Shown here piece after piece: positions 35,406-46,330 of a stretch of DNA of 64,000 nucleotides. The DNA comes from Stenopsyche tienmushanensis (Eukaryota > Arthropoda > Insecta > Trichoptera > Stenopsychidae). Positions within the stretch are counted from its first letter, which is position 1, and every line of letters starts with the position of its first letter. A model generated the notes under the pieces. The model searched no databases, was not told the DNA's origin, and saw only the letters and a program-made list of their open reading frames with translations. The DNA lies in contig WACJ01000271.1 in assembly GCA_008973525.1 (NCBI GenBank), positions 248,001 through 312,000 of the forward strand, read 5' to 3'. The translations under genes and the position numbers were made by a program.

Positions 35406-35778
35406 GAGAGTAGCTAAAGTTAATTCATTGGGTAGCCCTGATGATCTATGTTGATTTTTTTAAGAAATAAAATTGAAACACCAAGATCCATTAAAAATTA
35501 AAGACATTTTCGGATTCACCAGTATGTGTCCCTAGCGTAATAATTCATAGGTATTAAAAAATATTTGTTTATCTACGGAAAAACATCCAGACTCATAGTT
35601 AAGTTGCTGGCGGTTAAGTGATTAAAATTAGATATATCTCCCATTATTCAACAACCTGCTTGATTTTGTAATTAATAGGCAAATAATAAACAATTGTAGA
35701 GTATCCCAGTATTTTAAAGTAGAGAAAATTAAATTGTGCCAGAGCGCTTTAGTTTCATATAGGAACTTGCGCGCTTAA

Positions 35779-36049
35779 AACTGGCGATTTTTTTAAATGT
35801 TGATTCCGTCATACTGGGACCATTTTATATTATTTTTATTTAAATCCTGATAAAAATATTCCTTCAAAAATAAATGTAGTTAGTGTATTTTATGTACTAT
35901 GTAATAGAGCTTGTATACTATAATAATCTCAATGTTTATCAGTATTTGTATAAAAACATAATTTTAAAATACCGATTTAGGATTAAATCAGTAGTTAGAC
36001 GAAAAACACGTTGAAATTTTTGCTTTGCGGGTATCAAAAAATTGCCAGT
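35779..36049. mobile_element. TTAA-flanked MITE (about 271 bp)
   Basis: TTAA at 35775-35778 and 36050-36053. The ends read inward are AACTGGCGATTTTTTTA and ACTGGCAATTTTTTGATA. No open frame. Confidence 0.65.
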
Positions 36050-36187
36050 TTAATCACGATTGTGTATTATTTTAATGAATTTTTATTTTTTTTATATAGA
36101 CCTCGTTTGTATTCAAAAAAGTATTTTTAAGAGTTTATGGATATAAATGTTTGTGAGCTGAAATATTCAATGTAAATTTTATGTTAA

Positions 36188-36314
36188 CTCATTATGGACT
36201 GCCAACGCATGCTGTGTTTTTATGAGAATTTTCCCTGAAGTCCGTATGTAATTTTAGCTTGTTTTTTAAAAGATTAGCGGACTACAACGGTATCGTAGTG
36301 CAGGCTGTAATGAG
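36188..36314. mobile_element. TTAA-flanked MITE (127 bp)
   Basis: TTAA at 36184-36187 and 36315-36318. Both ends read inward begin CTCATTA and continue GGACTGC or CAGCCTGC. A different family from its neighbours. Confidence 0.7.
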
Positions 36315-36318
36315 TTAA

Positions 36319-38171
36319 GAATTTTTGCTCTTAGGTTTTACATAACTAAATATTGTTATATGTAAGCGTTTTTATGAAATATTTTTATGATCAACGTTTT
36401 AATATGCATAGTTACAGATCTGATTGTAAAATTATAAAATACATATCAGGGTCTTCTAATATGGTTCGCCTTTGATAAATATATATTTTAAGTATATGAA
36501 ACGTTAAAAAATTCAAATTTATAACAATAAAATAGGGCTGCATTGGTAAAGATTCCCAATTTATATATTCAATACTTTAAAGTTTCGCAAAGCGACTAAT
36601 GGCTCTTTTGTGGGAATCACATATACTACTTTTATACTATTATACTTTTCCAGGTGTTTTAAAATTTGCAATTTAAAATCCCGTTTATATGAATATATAC
36701 TCCGAATTTGATTTTACTTATGTTTGGTATTCAAGGGATAAATTTCAATAGTAATAAATCACTGGATACATTATTATTTCAATTATAAAAATCATTAGAA
36801 ATAAGAAGAATTGTCTGATTTGGCTTAAAAAGCATTTTTAAATGTTTTAATTATAATGTGTAAAATCTTTTCATGCTAATATCTTTAGTCATAAAAGCTC
36901 TCAAAATTTACAAGAATACTCGATGCATATATGTAACCTCTATTATTTCCATAAATTATAAATTTATCTTGTTCAGTCTTATTTCATGAGAATGCTTTTG
37001 AATTTTTATAGATAAAACTACAAGATTTAAAAAAATGATAAAACACTTTCATAATGGTGATTCTTACTTAGATATAGTGAATATCTTTTTTTTTAATATT
37101 CTTTGTAATGTTGTTGATTAGTATTTTAATATACACATGTGAATGTTCATCATGTACATGAATCTTTTGTGGCTTAATAAAATATTCAAATGATCTAAGA
37201 TCAAGCACTATATCACCATAATATAACCCACATTATTTTTACTTAAATCTATTTCAAGAATCATTATAACTATGTTATGTTTTGAAATAGGAATTGAATA
37301 GAAATATTTAAATATATTTAATGTTATGTGAATGTATCAAATGAATCACAGGCATGTTTCTATACTTCTAAAGTAGCTAAAGTATGCAAAATAAATGATG
37401 ATGAACTCTTTCAAAAAATATTTTGAGAATGATTGATTTATTCTGGTTAGCTAATGCTAATAGTACATTCCCGCATAATAAATGCATTTAACGTAAAATA
37501 TAAATATCAATGTTATCGTGTGGTTTAGTAATATTTTATATTTTTAGTTAATGCTTATGATTGCATGTCAATGATCTTAAAATTTTAGATGTAATAAACA
37601 CAGTTTTTCAGCAGAGCATATATATTTGTACAGAAGGCTTAAATGATAATGGTCATTATCTGTGATTGCCATTTAAGGGATGATGTTCATTGTCAATATA
37701 TATTAGTTTAAAGATGCTTTTAACGTTTTAGTAACAAATTTATTGCTGCAAAGATTTTACCTCTTGAAAATTCCAAACATTCTCTCTGCATTAAGATGAC
37801 TTATTAACGCTTCGCTGAAACAATTTGATTGTTTATTTAAAAAATAGATATTTTTTATATGATAAAAAAATGGTAATTCATAGAATTGGAATAGTGTTTG
37901 AGCCTTTTGAATAAATATAGTGTTCCTGAAATAGATATAAATCAAAACAAGAAAATATGCTTATACTATTCCTTGAAATAAAAATAGACAAATATTTGCT
38001 AGCTATTGTCAAAGAAAGGTCCTTATAATCTAGGGTGCTTGTGAATTTTGTGACAATTTGTGATTTTTTTTTGTAAATATTTTTTAATACAAAATTATTC
38101 AAAAATGATAATTCCTTTGAAATTTTATTATAAATATTTTATAATTTAGTCCCCACATTTTTATTGTTTCT
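36319..38171. other. Intergenic, nothing recognised
   Basis: A+T-rich; no repeat family or coding signal noted. Confidence 0.45.
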
Positions 38172-38175
38172 TTAA

Positions 38176-38265
38176 CCTTTTCCTTACGATGCTATGTATT
38201 TGATACACGATATGACATTCTAAAACCCCGTATTTATTATATTTCATATCGATATTCAATAGCAT
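38176..38265. mobile_element. TTAA MITE (family A) fragment
   Basis: Follows TTAA (38172-38175) with CCTTTTCCTTACGATGC, then ATGACATTCTAAAACCCCGT and ATTTCATATCGATATTC. Right end not found. Confidence 0.6.
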
Positions 38266-39027
38266 ATATATCAATATAGATAGTATATTTATCGATATAG
38301 ATCGAGATTCAATATAGTAATGTTTTGTAGTTACTTTTACATCATTAGGTGAATTATGTAAAATGAAAAAAGGTGCCATATTTGAATTATGTATTGCCAT
38401 CATTTTTGTCAAATACAAATAAACGATCTGGCATTGTCTTTCTGACACATAATACCTTACCCTTGGCCAGCCCTGAACTCTTATTGCCGATTATTTGCTT
38501 CAATTCATTCAAATGCGAGCATATTTATTGGAATTAATAGTTTGATTTATTGGCATCAACTCATAGTACAGAATACATTTTAAACGCCATCAGATACGTA
38601 TTATATCGATCGATACGGCATCATCTTTGGGCGCATCTGCTCTTCTGGTCGTCTGTGATGATTACAACATAACGCTAAAGTTATTTACGGGGGTGTTTTA
38701 AATTACATTAAAAATATCTAATGCCTGCTGATTACAAAAAAAGGTTAATTATCAGCAAAATGTCAATAATAAGTATGTTAAAAGTAGGGCTTCCTATCGG
38801 AACTGAACCGATAACCAAAAAAACTGATATTTTTCCCGGAACGAAAATCATAACCAAACTGATATAAATGTATGGAATAAAAAATATAATGGTTTGAAAC
38901 CTTGATTAAAGCATTGGGAAATCTTGCAGAAATAAAAAATGGATATAAATTAAATAATAAAAACTTGAACATACAAATAAGATTTTTAATATAAAATAAT
39001 TTAAGATTAACATTTTTTTGGAATTTA

Positions 39028-39373
39028 GGGGGGTATTTTTTTACGTTTCACATATATGTGCTAAGTGTCAGGGTTGTCAAAATTTTTTTTTTCAACATTT
39101 TGAAAAAGGACCCAAAATCCTAATTGAAATAATAATCATCTACTAATAATTTAACTTAACTAATTTTCTTTAAACCAATTGCATAAAATAATGTTTTATT
39201 TAAATCAAAAATACGAACAAACATTGCAAAATATAAAACAGTTATTTCAAGGTTACAGATTAACAAGTTATAACGATTTAAAGGTGAGCTTTTGGGTATT
39301 TTTTCAAAATTTTAAAAAAAACCCATTTCGACAACCCTTACGCTTAGGACATATATGCGAAACGCCGCCCCCC
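39028..39373. mobile_element. MITE with about 80-bp terminal inverted repeats
   Basis: TA at 39026-39027 and 39374-39375. Arms of about 80 bases: left GGGGGGTATTTTTTTACG, then CATATATGTGCTAAGTGTCA and GGGTTGTC; right reversed GGGGGGCGGCGTTTCGC, CATATATGTCCTAAGCG and GGGTTGTCG. No transposase in between. Confidence 0.75.
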
Positions 39374-39824
39374 TAATCCCCAAAAAAATTGTCGATCCAT
39401 GTGTAAAATACCTTGTATATGCTTGTCTTTTTGGCATCACTGGATAATCCCAGTGTATTTTGAATCTCTCAAAATTACCAAAAACTTTCGAGCAAATTCT
39501 ATAAAAATCACAAGTCGAAAATGATGCAACTGGAATGGAAAACGACTTATCACTCACTATACTTTCAATCGTTAAATGATCTTCGTTATGGGTCATCGCA
39601 ACACTTTTAAGATATAAATTATAAAATGACGAGGACATTAAAGTGAGATTACATGAGTTACAAAATTAAAAACATGAAATAACAATTAAAAATCATGACA
39701 TGTCTACGTTTAATAACGAAAATTATATTTTGTATACAATTTAAACCTATTTTAATTAAGTTGTCCGATTTTTTTATTTGCAAATATTGTTGCAAAACAG
39801 TCACTGATCAGGCGGTGATATTGA

Positions 39825-39908
39825 ATGAATATTGATATGAAATATAATAAACACGGGGTTTTAAAATGTCATATGGCGTAATAAATACATAGCATCGTAA
39901 GGGAAAGG
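39825..39908. mobile_element. TTAA MITE (family A) fragment
   Basis: Ends before TTAA (39909-39912); reversed it starts CCTTTCCCTTACGATGC. Contains ATTGATATGAAATATAATAA and CACGGGGTTTT. Left end not found. Confidence 0.65.
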
Positions 39909-40024
39909 TTAAGATTACCAACAAGGCTTAATAAATAACGTTTTTTGATCTTATCAACATCGATACGATAACAAGAAATATTTGTTTGAAGAATTAAGTC
40001 TCTAGAACGACGTAAAATGTTGGT

Positions 40025-40115
40025 ATGGGGTAAAGGGTTTGGATGAGGTCCACCAAAAAAAATTGTTCAAGAGAGGGTCCGCGGACTAAATAAGCTTAAG
40101 AATCGCTAGTCTAGA
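40025..40115 (-). mobile_element. hAT-like terminal fragment
   Basis: Reverse complement reads CTAGCGATTCTTAAGC, TTATTTAGTCCGCGGACC then CTCTTGAAC, paired in style with 29776-29870. Only one end is seen. Confidence 0.5.
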
Positions 40116-40626
40116 ATTTGAAGTAAGTTGTTTGATAAAAAGATGATAATCGATACCTTAATTTCTGTTAACACTTTACATCAGGTTACGCATAACATCG
40201 TCATTTTTAAATCTAGCAATATTAGAGAAATTACTCTAAATAATCTAGAAAAATATTTAAGTCATCTCTGTGTATGGAAACATGTAAACATAGCAGTGGT
40301 TTTTAAACGATGATGCGCGTACCAGCGTGATATTTGTTTTATAATTATGAAATTCAATGATTAAATCTATGTCTTTAAATAGTGTATAACGGCTAAAGAC
40401 ACACGGATACCGATAGTATCCGAAAAACATACATACGCAATCGGGTCAGAATTTGTGGACGAAAATTCGAAAAAGGGTAAACAATTTCCTGGCATATTTT
40501 GAAGAAAATCTTAAAGAACACTATCCCAGACAAGAACATATAATTTTATTCATTAATCAACTGTCGAGTTCAAGGAAAGAATTGAGTTTCATGAATACAA
40601 TTTTAAGAATCCTGCATTCATAAGAA

Positions 40627-40740
40627 TCCTGGTTTAGGGGTGTCTTTTGCTACACGTATAGGTCCTATGTCCTAAGAGTCAGGGTTGTCGAAATACAATT
40701 TTTTTTCAATTTTTTGAAAAAATACACCCTGTATATGCAT
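40627..40740 (+). repeat. Single arm of the 39028 MITE family
   Basis: TTTAGGGGTGTC, then CCTATGTCCTAAGAGTCA, GGGTTGTCGAAAT and TTTTTTGAAAAA match the arms of 39028-39373. A lone arm without partner. Confidence 0.65.
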
Positions 40741-40867
40741 ACAATCTCATAATCATCATAAAACCCTAAGATATTTATTGGGAGAATATAATGCCACCAT
40801 ATGAAAATTTCAGTAATAAAATATTTTTATGTGGAGCTTCATCGTTTTATCAACAGTTGTTTTATTA

Positions 40868-41834
40868 CAGTGTTCCCCAATCGGTGGTCCGCGGCCCGGT
40901 ACCGGACCGCAACCAGTATGCCAAATTTCAAGATAATCAGTTATTTTCCTTCTTAAAGGAAATATTTTGCAAATTAATAATGATATTTGGTTAAAAGACT
41001 CACTCATAAACTGTTCAAATTGGCCCTACTATAACATTTTTTGGACGAGGAATGTCTGGACATATTTAGTCTACTTAGTTTTTAGACATCTTAGTCTACT
41101 TAGTGACCTTCTCTCCAGGGATTTTGTACAAAATCCCTGGACCCAAATATAAAAAAACTGAGAAATAAGGTCGATGCATTTAAAAAAAAATGATTCTTTG
41201 GGGTTGTCGCGTACAAAAGGATTTTAAAATGTTTCCACTTTTGCAAGAGTTTTTAATTGCTGCTGACGTCGACAGGAAAGATGTTTTAAATGTAATTCTA
41301 ACGCAACTAATTAAGGCATTGATACTAAAATTTAATTACTATTACTCCAAAAATGAGGATCCTCGTAAAGGAAATCTTTGGATTAATAATCCCTTCACGG
41401 AGGAATAGAGTTGTCTTCGGATGCCACTCTGTCCAGACATTAACCTTGCCTCAGTTTTGGAAATCAGTGGAAGATGAATATCCATCTTTAAGCTGTAAAG
41501 CTATAAATTTATTAATGTCATTTTCAACAACCTATTCATGAGAAAAACCATTTACGTCCATGTTCTCAATAAAATCGAAGCAATCGCACTGCAGCAAGAT
41601 TATTCAATTTCCAATTAATACAAAGATGCAAAAGCAGATTTCGCATCAATTTGTTGAAAAAAATCCATTGTTTTTGTTAAATTTTAATGTATCAGACTAT
41701 TATGTGTATATTTGTTAGTTATAGTTATGCCCATCTGTAACAATAAATAATAATTTTTATTCCAGTATTAGCGGTCCGCAAAATGTTTTCCTATTTTTAC
41801 CAGTCCGCAGGTGTAAAAAGGTTGGGGAACACTG
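40868..41834 (+). mobile_element. Deleted hAT element with 8-bp target duplication (967 bp)
   Basis: Ends are inverted: CAGTGTTCCCCAATC at the left and CAGTGTTCCCCAACC reversed from the right. The flanking 8 bases are TTTTATTA and CTTTATTA (7 of 8). GGTCCGCGGCCCGG near the left end is a common hAT sub-terminal motif. Inside, 41190-41541 (+) encodes a transposase C-terminus in two frames: DPRKGNLWINNPF, LPQFWKSVEDEYPSLSCKA and MSFSTTYS. This is the ZBED/SCAND3-like hAT pattern. N-terminal and catalytic parts are deleted. Confidence 0.87.
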
Positions 41835-42396
41835 CTTTATTATGAGTCTTCATAGTTTCATTTAATTTTTTCCACTAATTTGAACTTTATGATGAGAGCC
41901 TTTTAATATATTGACGTTTGGTCAATATTAAACCGACGAATATGAATCAGATTTTGACTTCCAACAACCGTTTAAAATATTGATCAAATGCAGTGTTGCA
42001 ACAGACGAAGAAGCAAGTCTCAACTACTATATTACAAGCTTCTATCACGCATAAAAGAACTTCGTCAACATGACAGCAGTAAAATCAGGATTAAACCGAT
42101 TTATTCTGAACTGCTCTTCATCTGCAGCGCACCAATCACGCCGAGGTTTATTACTTGCAGCTGCCCAACGGCTATTCCTTGTTGTTCATGTTTTTTCTTA
42201 TTAATTTCGTCGCTGTGACCAAACAATAGTATTTTTTTCAGAGATGATAGCCGATAATTAAACGAAATCGAAATTATACTTCCCGTAAAGATAATCTGTC
42301 GAATGTATCATATATAATTATAATATTGATCGACGCAGACTATCAACCGTGGGGAACTAACTAAAAGGGAAAAATCCGGTGAAGTGCTGGATTCGA

Positions 42397-42439
42397 CTCG
42401 CGCGAGCCGGTTGTTCAATATTTAAATAACTCGCGCGAG
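42397..42439. repeat. Twin CTCGCGCGAG palindromes
   Basis: The perfect 10-bp palindrome occurs at 42397-42406 and again at 42430-42439, 23 bases apart, within A+T-rich sequence. Function unknown; could be a paired protein-binding site or relic of an element. Confidence 0.55.
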
Positions 42440-42615
42440 CTCATTGAAAAATGAACTGGAAAATATTGTCACTGTTCATACATTCATTTAAGACAATTCC
42501 AAATTAAAAATGTTATAATAAAGAATTCCCATTATGATTATTGATTAGCCGTGTTGCACCGTGTTAAGTGTTGACAGAGCGGATTAGATCTTAAATTCGT
42601 ATCGTATAGGATGCA

Positions 42616-42860
42616 TCTTCTAATATATAAAAATTAATCTGAGTTTGTTCGTATGTAATGTGCTGCCATACCGGTCATTAGATTGCAATAAAACTTCGTC
42701 CATTTATTGTTAAGGATTGCGCGAGTAACATATGCATAGTCTAATATACAAAAATAATAATTGTTTGTTCGTATTTTATGCTCTGCCATACTGTTCATTC
42801 GATTGCAATAAAACTTTGCCAACTTATTGTTTGCTCTTTCTCGAATAATATAAGTATAGT
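42616..42860. mobile_element. Helitron-like non-autonomous element, two tandem units
   Basis: TCTTCTAATATATAAAAATT begins two similar units of about 115 bases sharing TTTGTTCGTAT, ATTGCAATAAAACTT and TTATTG. The same units occur at 58840-59060, where they lead to a Helitron-type 3' end. The 3' terminus is missing here. Confidence 0.55.
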
Positions 42861-42869
42861 AAAATTAAC

Positions 42870-43878
42870 TTACAGTAGAACTTATATATAAAAAATTAAT
42901 GTTTGTATATTTGTTTATATTTAAAATAAAACCAAAAATATAAAATAAATATCATTTGTACTTTTCCCTTATATATCATTCAATTTCAATAAATGTATTC
43001 ATTATCGGAATGAAAATAAATTTCATTCTTTCTATCATTTGTCACTTGGATTGATAATAAGCTCAATTTTGTAATAATAGTGTCAATACGCCAAGTAATA
43101 ATATAAATAAAACGAGAAAAAACCGATGCTAGCTAAAAGACGCTCCATAACGTAACTCACGTAAATCTACGTAACCATCAGTCGACATAGAAACTGTTCA
43201 TTAACTTCCCGCACGTAATGTGTTAAGACATAATTTCTCAAGCATAAGCCTTTGCGGTGATACTACTATGATAATTATATCACGAAGTAAGAACAGATGA
43301 CACCTCACTTTTTCCCACAAAAATGAATATAATAAATATTTATCATAAAAATAATTATGATCAATCAAATCTTAGATGAACTTAAACTAGATCAAATAAT
43401 CAATCATAATAATTATTTAGATTATTAAATATTTTAAAACCAAACAACTTGGCAACATCTAACGATGCTTTGAGTAATATTTATACTATGAACGAATACC
43501 GATTTGGCTTTAATGTTTATGCTAATTAAATAACCTGAAAAAAGTCAAACTAGTAAATTAATTTTAAAATTTCAGCCAGTTTTGTGGACATCTTTAAATG
43601 TCGATTAAATCATTCAAAATCATGTGATTTGATTGTAAGCCTCGTAAATATTCCTTAAAGTCTATACACGTAACAGTGCGAGTACGCCAAATTTGATACG
43701 TTATCAATAACGTTGCGTTGAATTAAAGATGAGCAAAGGTCAACTCATTCAACGAGGAAAAGCTAACTATATTTCATGGGCATCATTAATAGGAAGTAAA
43801 CTTGAACTTGGATACAATTTTCTCATGCATTTAATATGACTTTTCTTAATTAGAAAAATGTCATATAATACCCCTTTT
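42870..43878. other. Intergenic, nothing recognised
   Basis: A+T-rich; no repeat or coding signal noted. Confidence 0.4.
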
Positions 43879-44139
43879 CAGTGGCGGATTTAGCACTTGA
43901 GAGGCCCTTGGCGCAATTTAAGTTTGGCTCATTGCCTTTACTATGCAATCGAAATCGTCCATAGACGTGCTAAATAGAAATATTTTTCTGCCCTGATTCC
44001 GTGTAATAATAAAACCGTAATAGGAAACCGCGCATATTGTGGACTAAAGTCAGAATTTATCCAAGAAAAACCAAATAAATCAAGGGGGCTACAAACTTAA
44101 ATTACGCCAAAGGTCTCTCGAGTGCTAAATCTGCCACTG
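43879..44139. mobile_element. MITE with CAGTGGC termini (261 bp)
   Basis: Both ends read CAGTGGC[G/A]GATTTAGCACT inward and continue GAGAG.CC and TTGGCG, about 35 bases of inverted repeat. The flanks (CCCCTTTT and TTCAGATC) do not show a clear duplication, so the superfamily (hAT suspected) is unproven. Related words recur near 44285-44340 and 55945-55985. Confidence 0.7.
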
Positions 44140-44584
44140 TTCAGATCCAATGAAGCCATATTTATATATGTTGTCTGAAAAATCTTTATTTATATACCTT
44201 TGACATATTGAAATATCTATGATGTGCAAACAAATTGTTTTCGTATCCATGGTATCCATTTTTGCGATATATTTCAGAGACGTAACAAGGGAGTGGCAAA
44301 GCAGGCAACCGCCACGGGCGCAATTGTACTTGGGGCGCAAAACACAGAATACCAGTCGAGAGTTGCACATGGTTTTTATTTCACTTGACCTTTCTACGTT
44401 ACATGAATCGACACTAATTGACTCTGTCCGTTTTTATAATATATACTAAGTTGTCTATTCCCTCTTTTTTTCGTTATCGCATAAACACTGACTGATTGTA
44501 AAATTTAAACAACCCACCCGATAATTTTTCTTCGGACAACTTCGTTTTGTAATGAGAATTCGTAATCGTTCTGTAGACATATTC

Positions 44585-44665
44585 AGGTATGGCGTCCGAG
44601 AGGCGCTCATTCGTCAGTCAGCGGTCCGAAAAGCAGGCCGGTTGGACACACAGATTTTATGGCCA
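44585..44665 (-). repeat. Dispersed repeat with CGGTCCG core, copy 2
   Basis: The reverse complement gives GGCCATAAAATCTGTGTGTC, CAACCGG, CTTTTCGGACCGCTGAC and AGCGCCTC, matching 11745-11800 and 61420-61490. Confidence 0.55.
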
Positions 44666-44776
44666 TTCAGTCTGCACGATCACGGAGCTTCCTCAGATGC
44701 TTACTTACATACTTGGCTTGCGCCAAATAAAGTCGAAAACAAGTCTAGACTTCCCGCCATCCATTAAAACTATATA

Positions 44777-45150
44777 TTAGGTTGTCCAAAGCCATAGTTA
44801 AAGCTTCTGTACCTTTGGTCCAAGACCATTTACGTTGGATATTCTCATATCCAGTAGTATCCAACTTTCATCTCCAATGACAAGTCACTTCAGAAAAGGT
44901 TGGCTATTATGTCGTTGGAGAAGATCGCATGTTGAAATACGCGGAAGTTTATTTGAGTCAGTCAGTTCATGAGGAACCCACAAATCTGAACGATTGATGT
45001 AACCCAATTTTGTCAGATGATTATGGACGGATATTTGTAGAATTTCTAACTTGTTAGCAATTTCGCGAACAATATATCGCGGGTTTTCTTCAACCATGGC
45101 TATGATTAGATCTGTGCTCATTTGCGAAAGAAACTTATGGAACAACCTAA
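44777..45150 (-). mobile_element. Short mariner element with transposase piece (374 bp)
   Basis: Ends TTAGGTTGTCC (left) and TTAGGTTGTTCC (right, reversed), TA on both sides (44775-44776, 45151-45152). Minus-strand coding gives LIIAMVEENPRYIVREIANK, ISVHNHLTKLGY and LWVPHELTDSNKLPRIS. A frame change is followed by IGDESWILLD, a catalytic block in which the usual E-K-W reads E-S-W. Both outer thirds of the transposase are deleted. Confidence 0.85.
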
Positions 45151-45152
45151 TA

Positions 45153-46330
45153 GAAATCGTGGTTAAAATACCAACCTACTACATATAAATTTAAGAACCG
45201 CTGTGTTAAATAAATACGTTTGAGTAAATAAAAAATCTTAACGTGTTTATTTTTTGTGCATAGTGTTGAAGTAACGTAATGCACAGATTTTGCATTCGCG
45301 GTATTTACAGGGTTAAAAGCGTTATAAAAAAATGTTTTTTTATTCCAATGACGCAAATTGATTTCATCAGGATTCTATATATGGCACTCTAGATATTGAT
45401 CGTAAATTTTGTGTTAAGTCCTCTGTTATCTATTTCCTTACGTCAGTTGTCTCACTATTTCACCTGTTACATTGTTTACATTTTGTTTAAATGCTTTTTA
45501 GACAAGAAAATCTACGCATTGGATCTATTTAACATGTCTAGTGCATTCACAGCGATCGCTAAAAATAGTTTAAAAATCATCGATTACATTCTTCTCGCCC
45601 AAACTTTCGGACAATAAAACCAAAGAAGAAACTTCCTTAAGTCCTTAAGAACGTTTCCCTAAAGATCTACGAAAGTCATTCTTTACATTGGATGGTACAA
45701 TTGTTCCGTTTAATGTGTTGTTCAATTACATGACATTACAACTTATGCATAACTGACCGAAAACTATCATAATAGGCTACTGAGTTCATAACTTTTATTG
45801 GGTCAAGTTATTAATATAAAAATAAATGATTTGATTGGTACATTATTCAGTACCCGCAGGCAGTTTCCCGATTATCCGGTATTTACAGCAAGTGCCATCA
45901 GCGATATTTTCAAAGACGCAATGAAAACCAGATAAAAATGATCAATGACCAAAATAATCATTAACATAGAAACGCTAAATAATTCAACGGCTTAAACATG
46001 TTGAATGGATTAAAGCAATCAATTTAATATCTTCATACCTATATTAAAGGATGAAATAATGAAGAAAAGCCAGTATTGATAAGCAACGAAATATATTGAC
46101 AAAATAAGTCTGTCAGAATTTCTTATCAATTAGCAATTACAGATTGGCATTTCCCCTTTATTTCGACCTTTTGCACGTTAATTAAAAGATTATCTTTCTT
46201 AACTTTCTTAATTAACGTGACGATTTAAATCATGTTGCGTTTGCTATCGTTGAATTACGATCACACATTTATGGAGGGGGGTTATTTTAGTCTGTAATTT
46301 TGAAAAAAAAAACTTTTTTTACAACACGTT
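45153..46330. other. Intergenic, little recognised
   Basis: A+T-rich. A TTAACCC word (reverse strand, about 45312) and CCGATTATCCGGTATTTAC near 45869 hint at piggyBac-like and pogo-like ends respectively, but no partner ends were found. Confidence 0.35.

Larger units (their letters stand above)
34899..35613. mobile_element. TTAA-flanked composite element with two nested insertions
   Basis: TTAA at 34895-34898 and 35614-35617; both ends read inward as CCGCCAGC. The body shares long stretches with 57795-58180 (TTCAGGATTATCACAA, CAAGATCCATTAAAA). Inside lie a family A MITE (35062 onward), and within that a hAT-like MITE (35165-35307). Confidence 0.65.
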
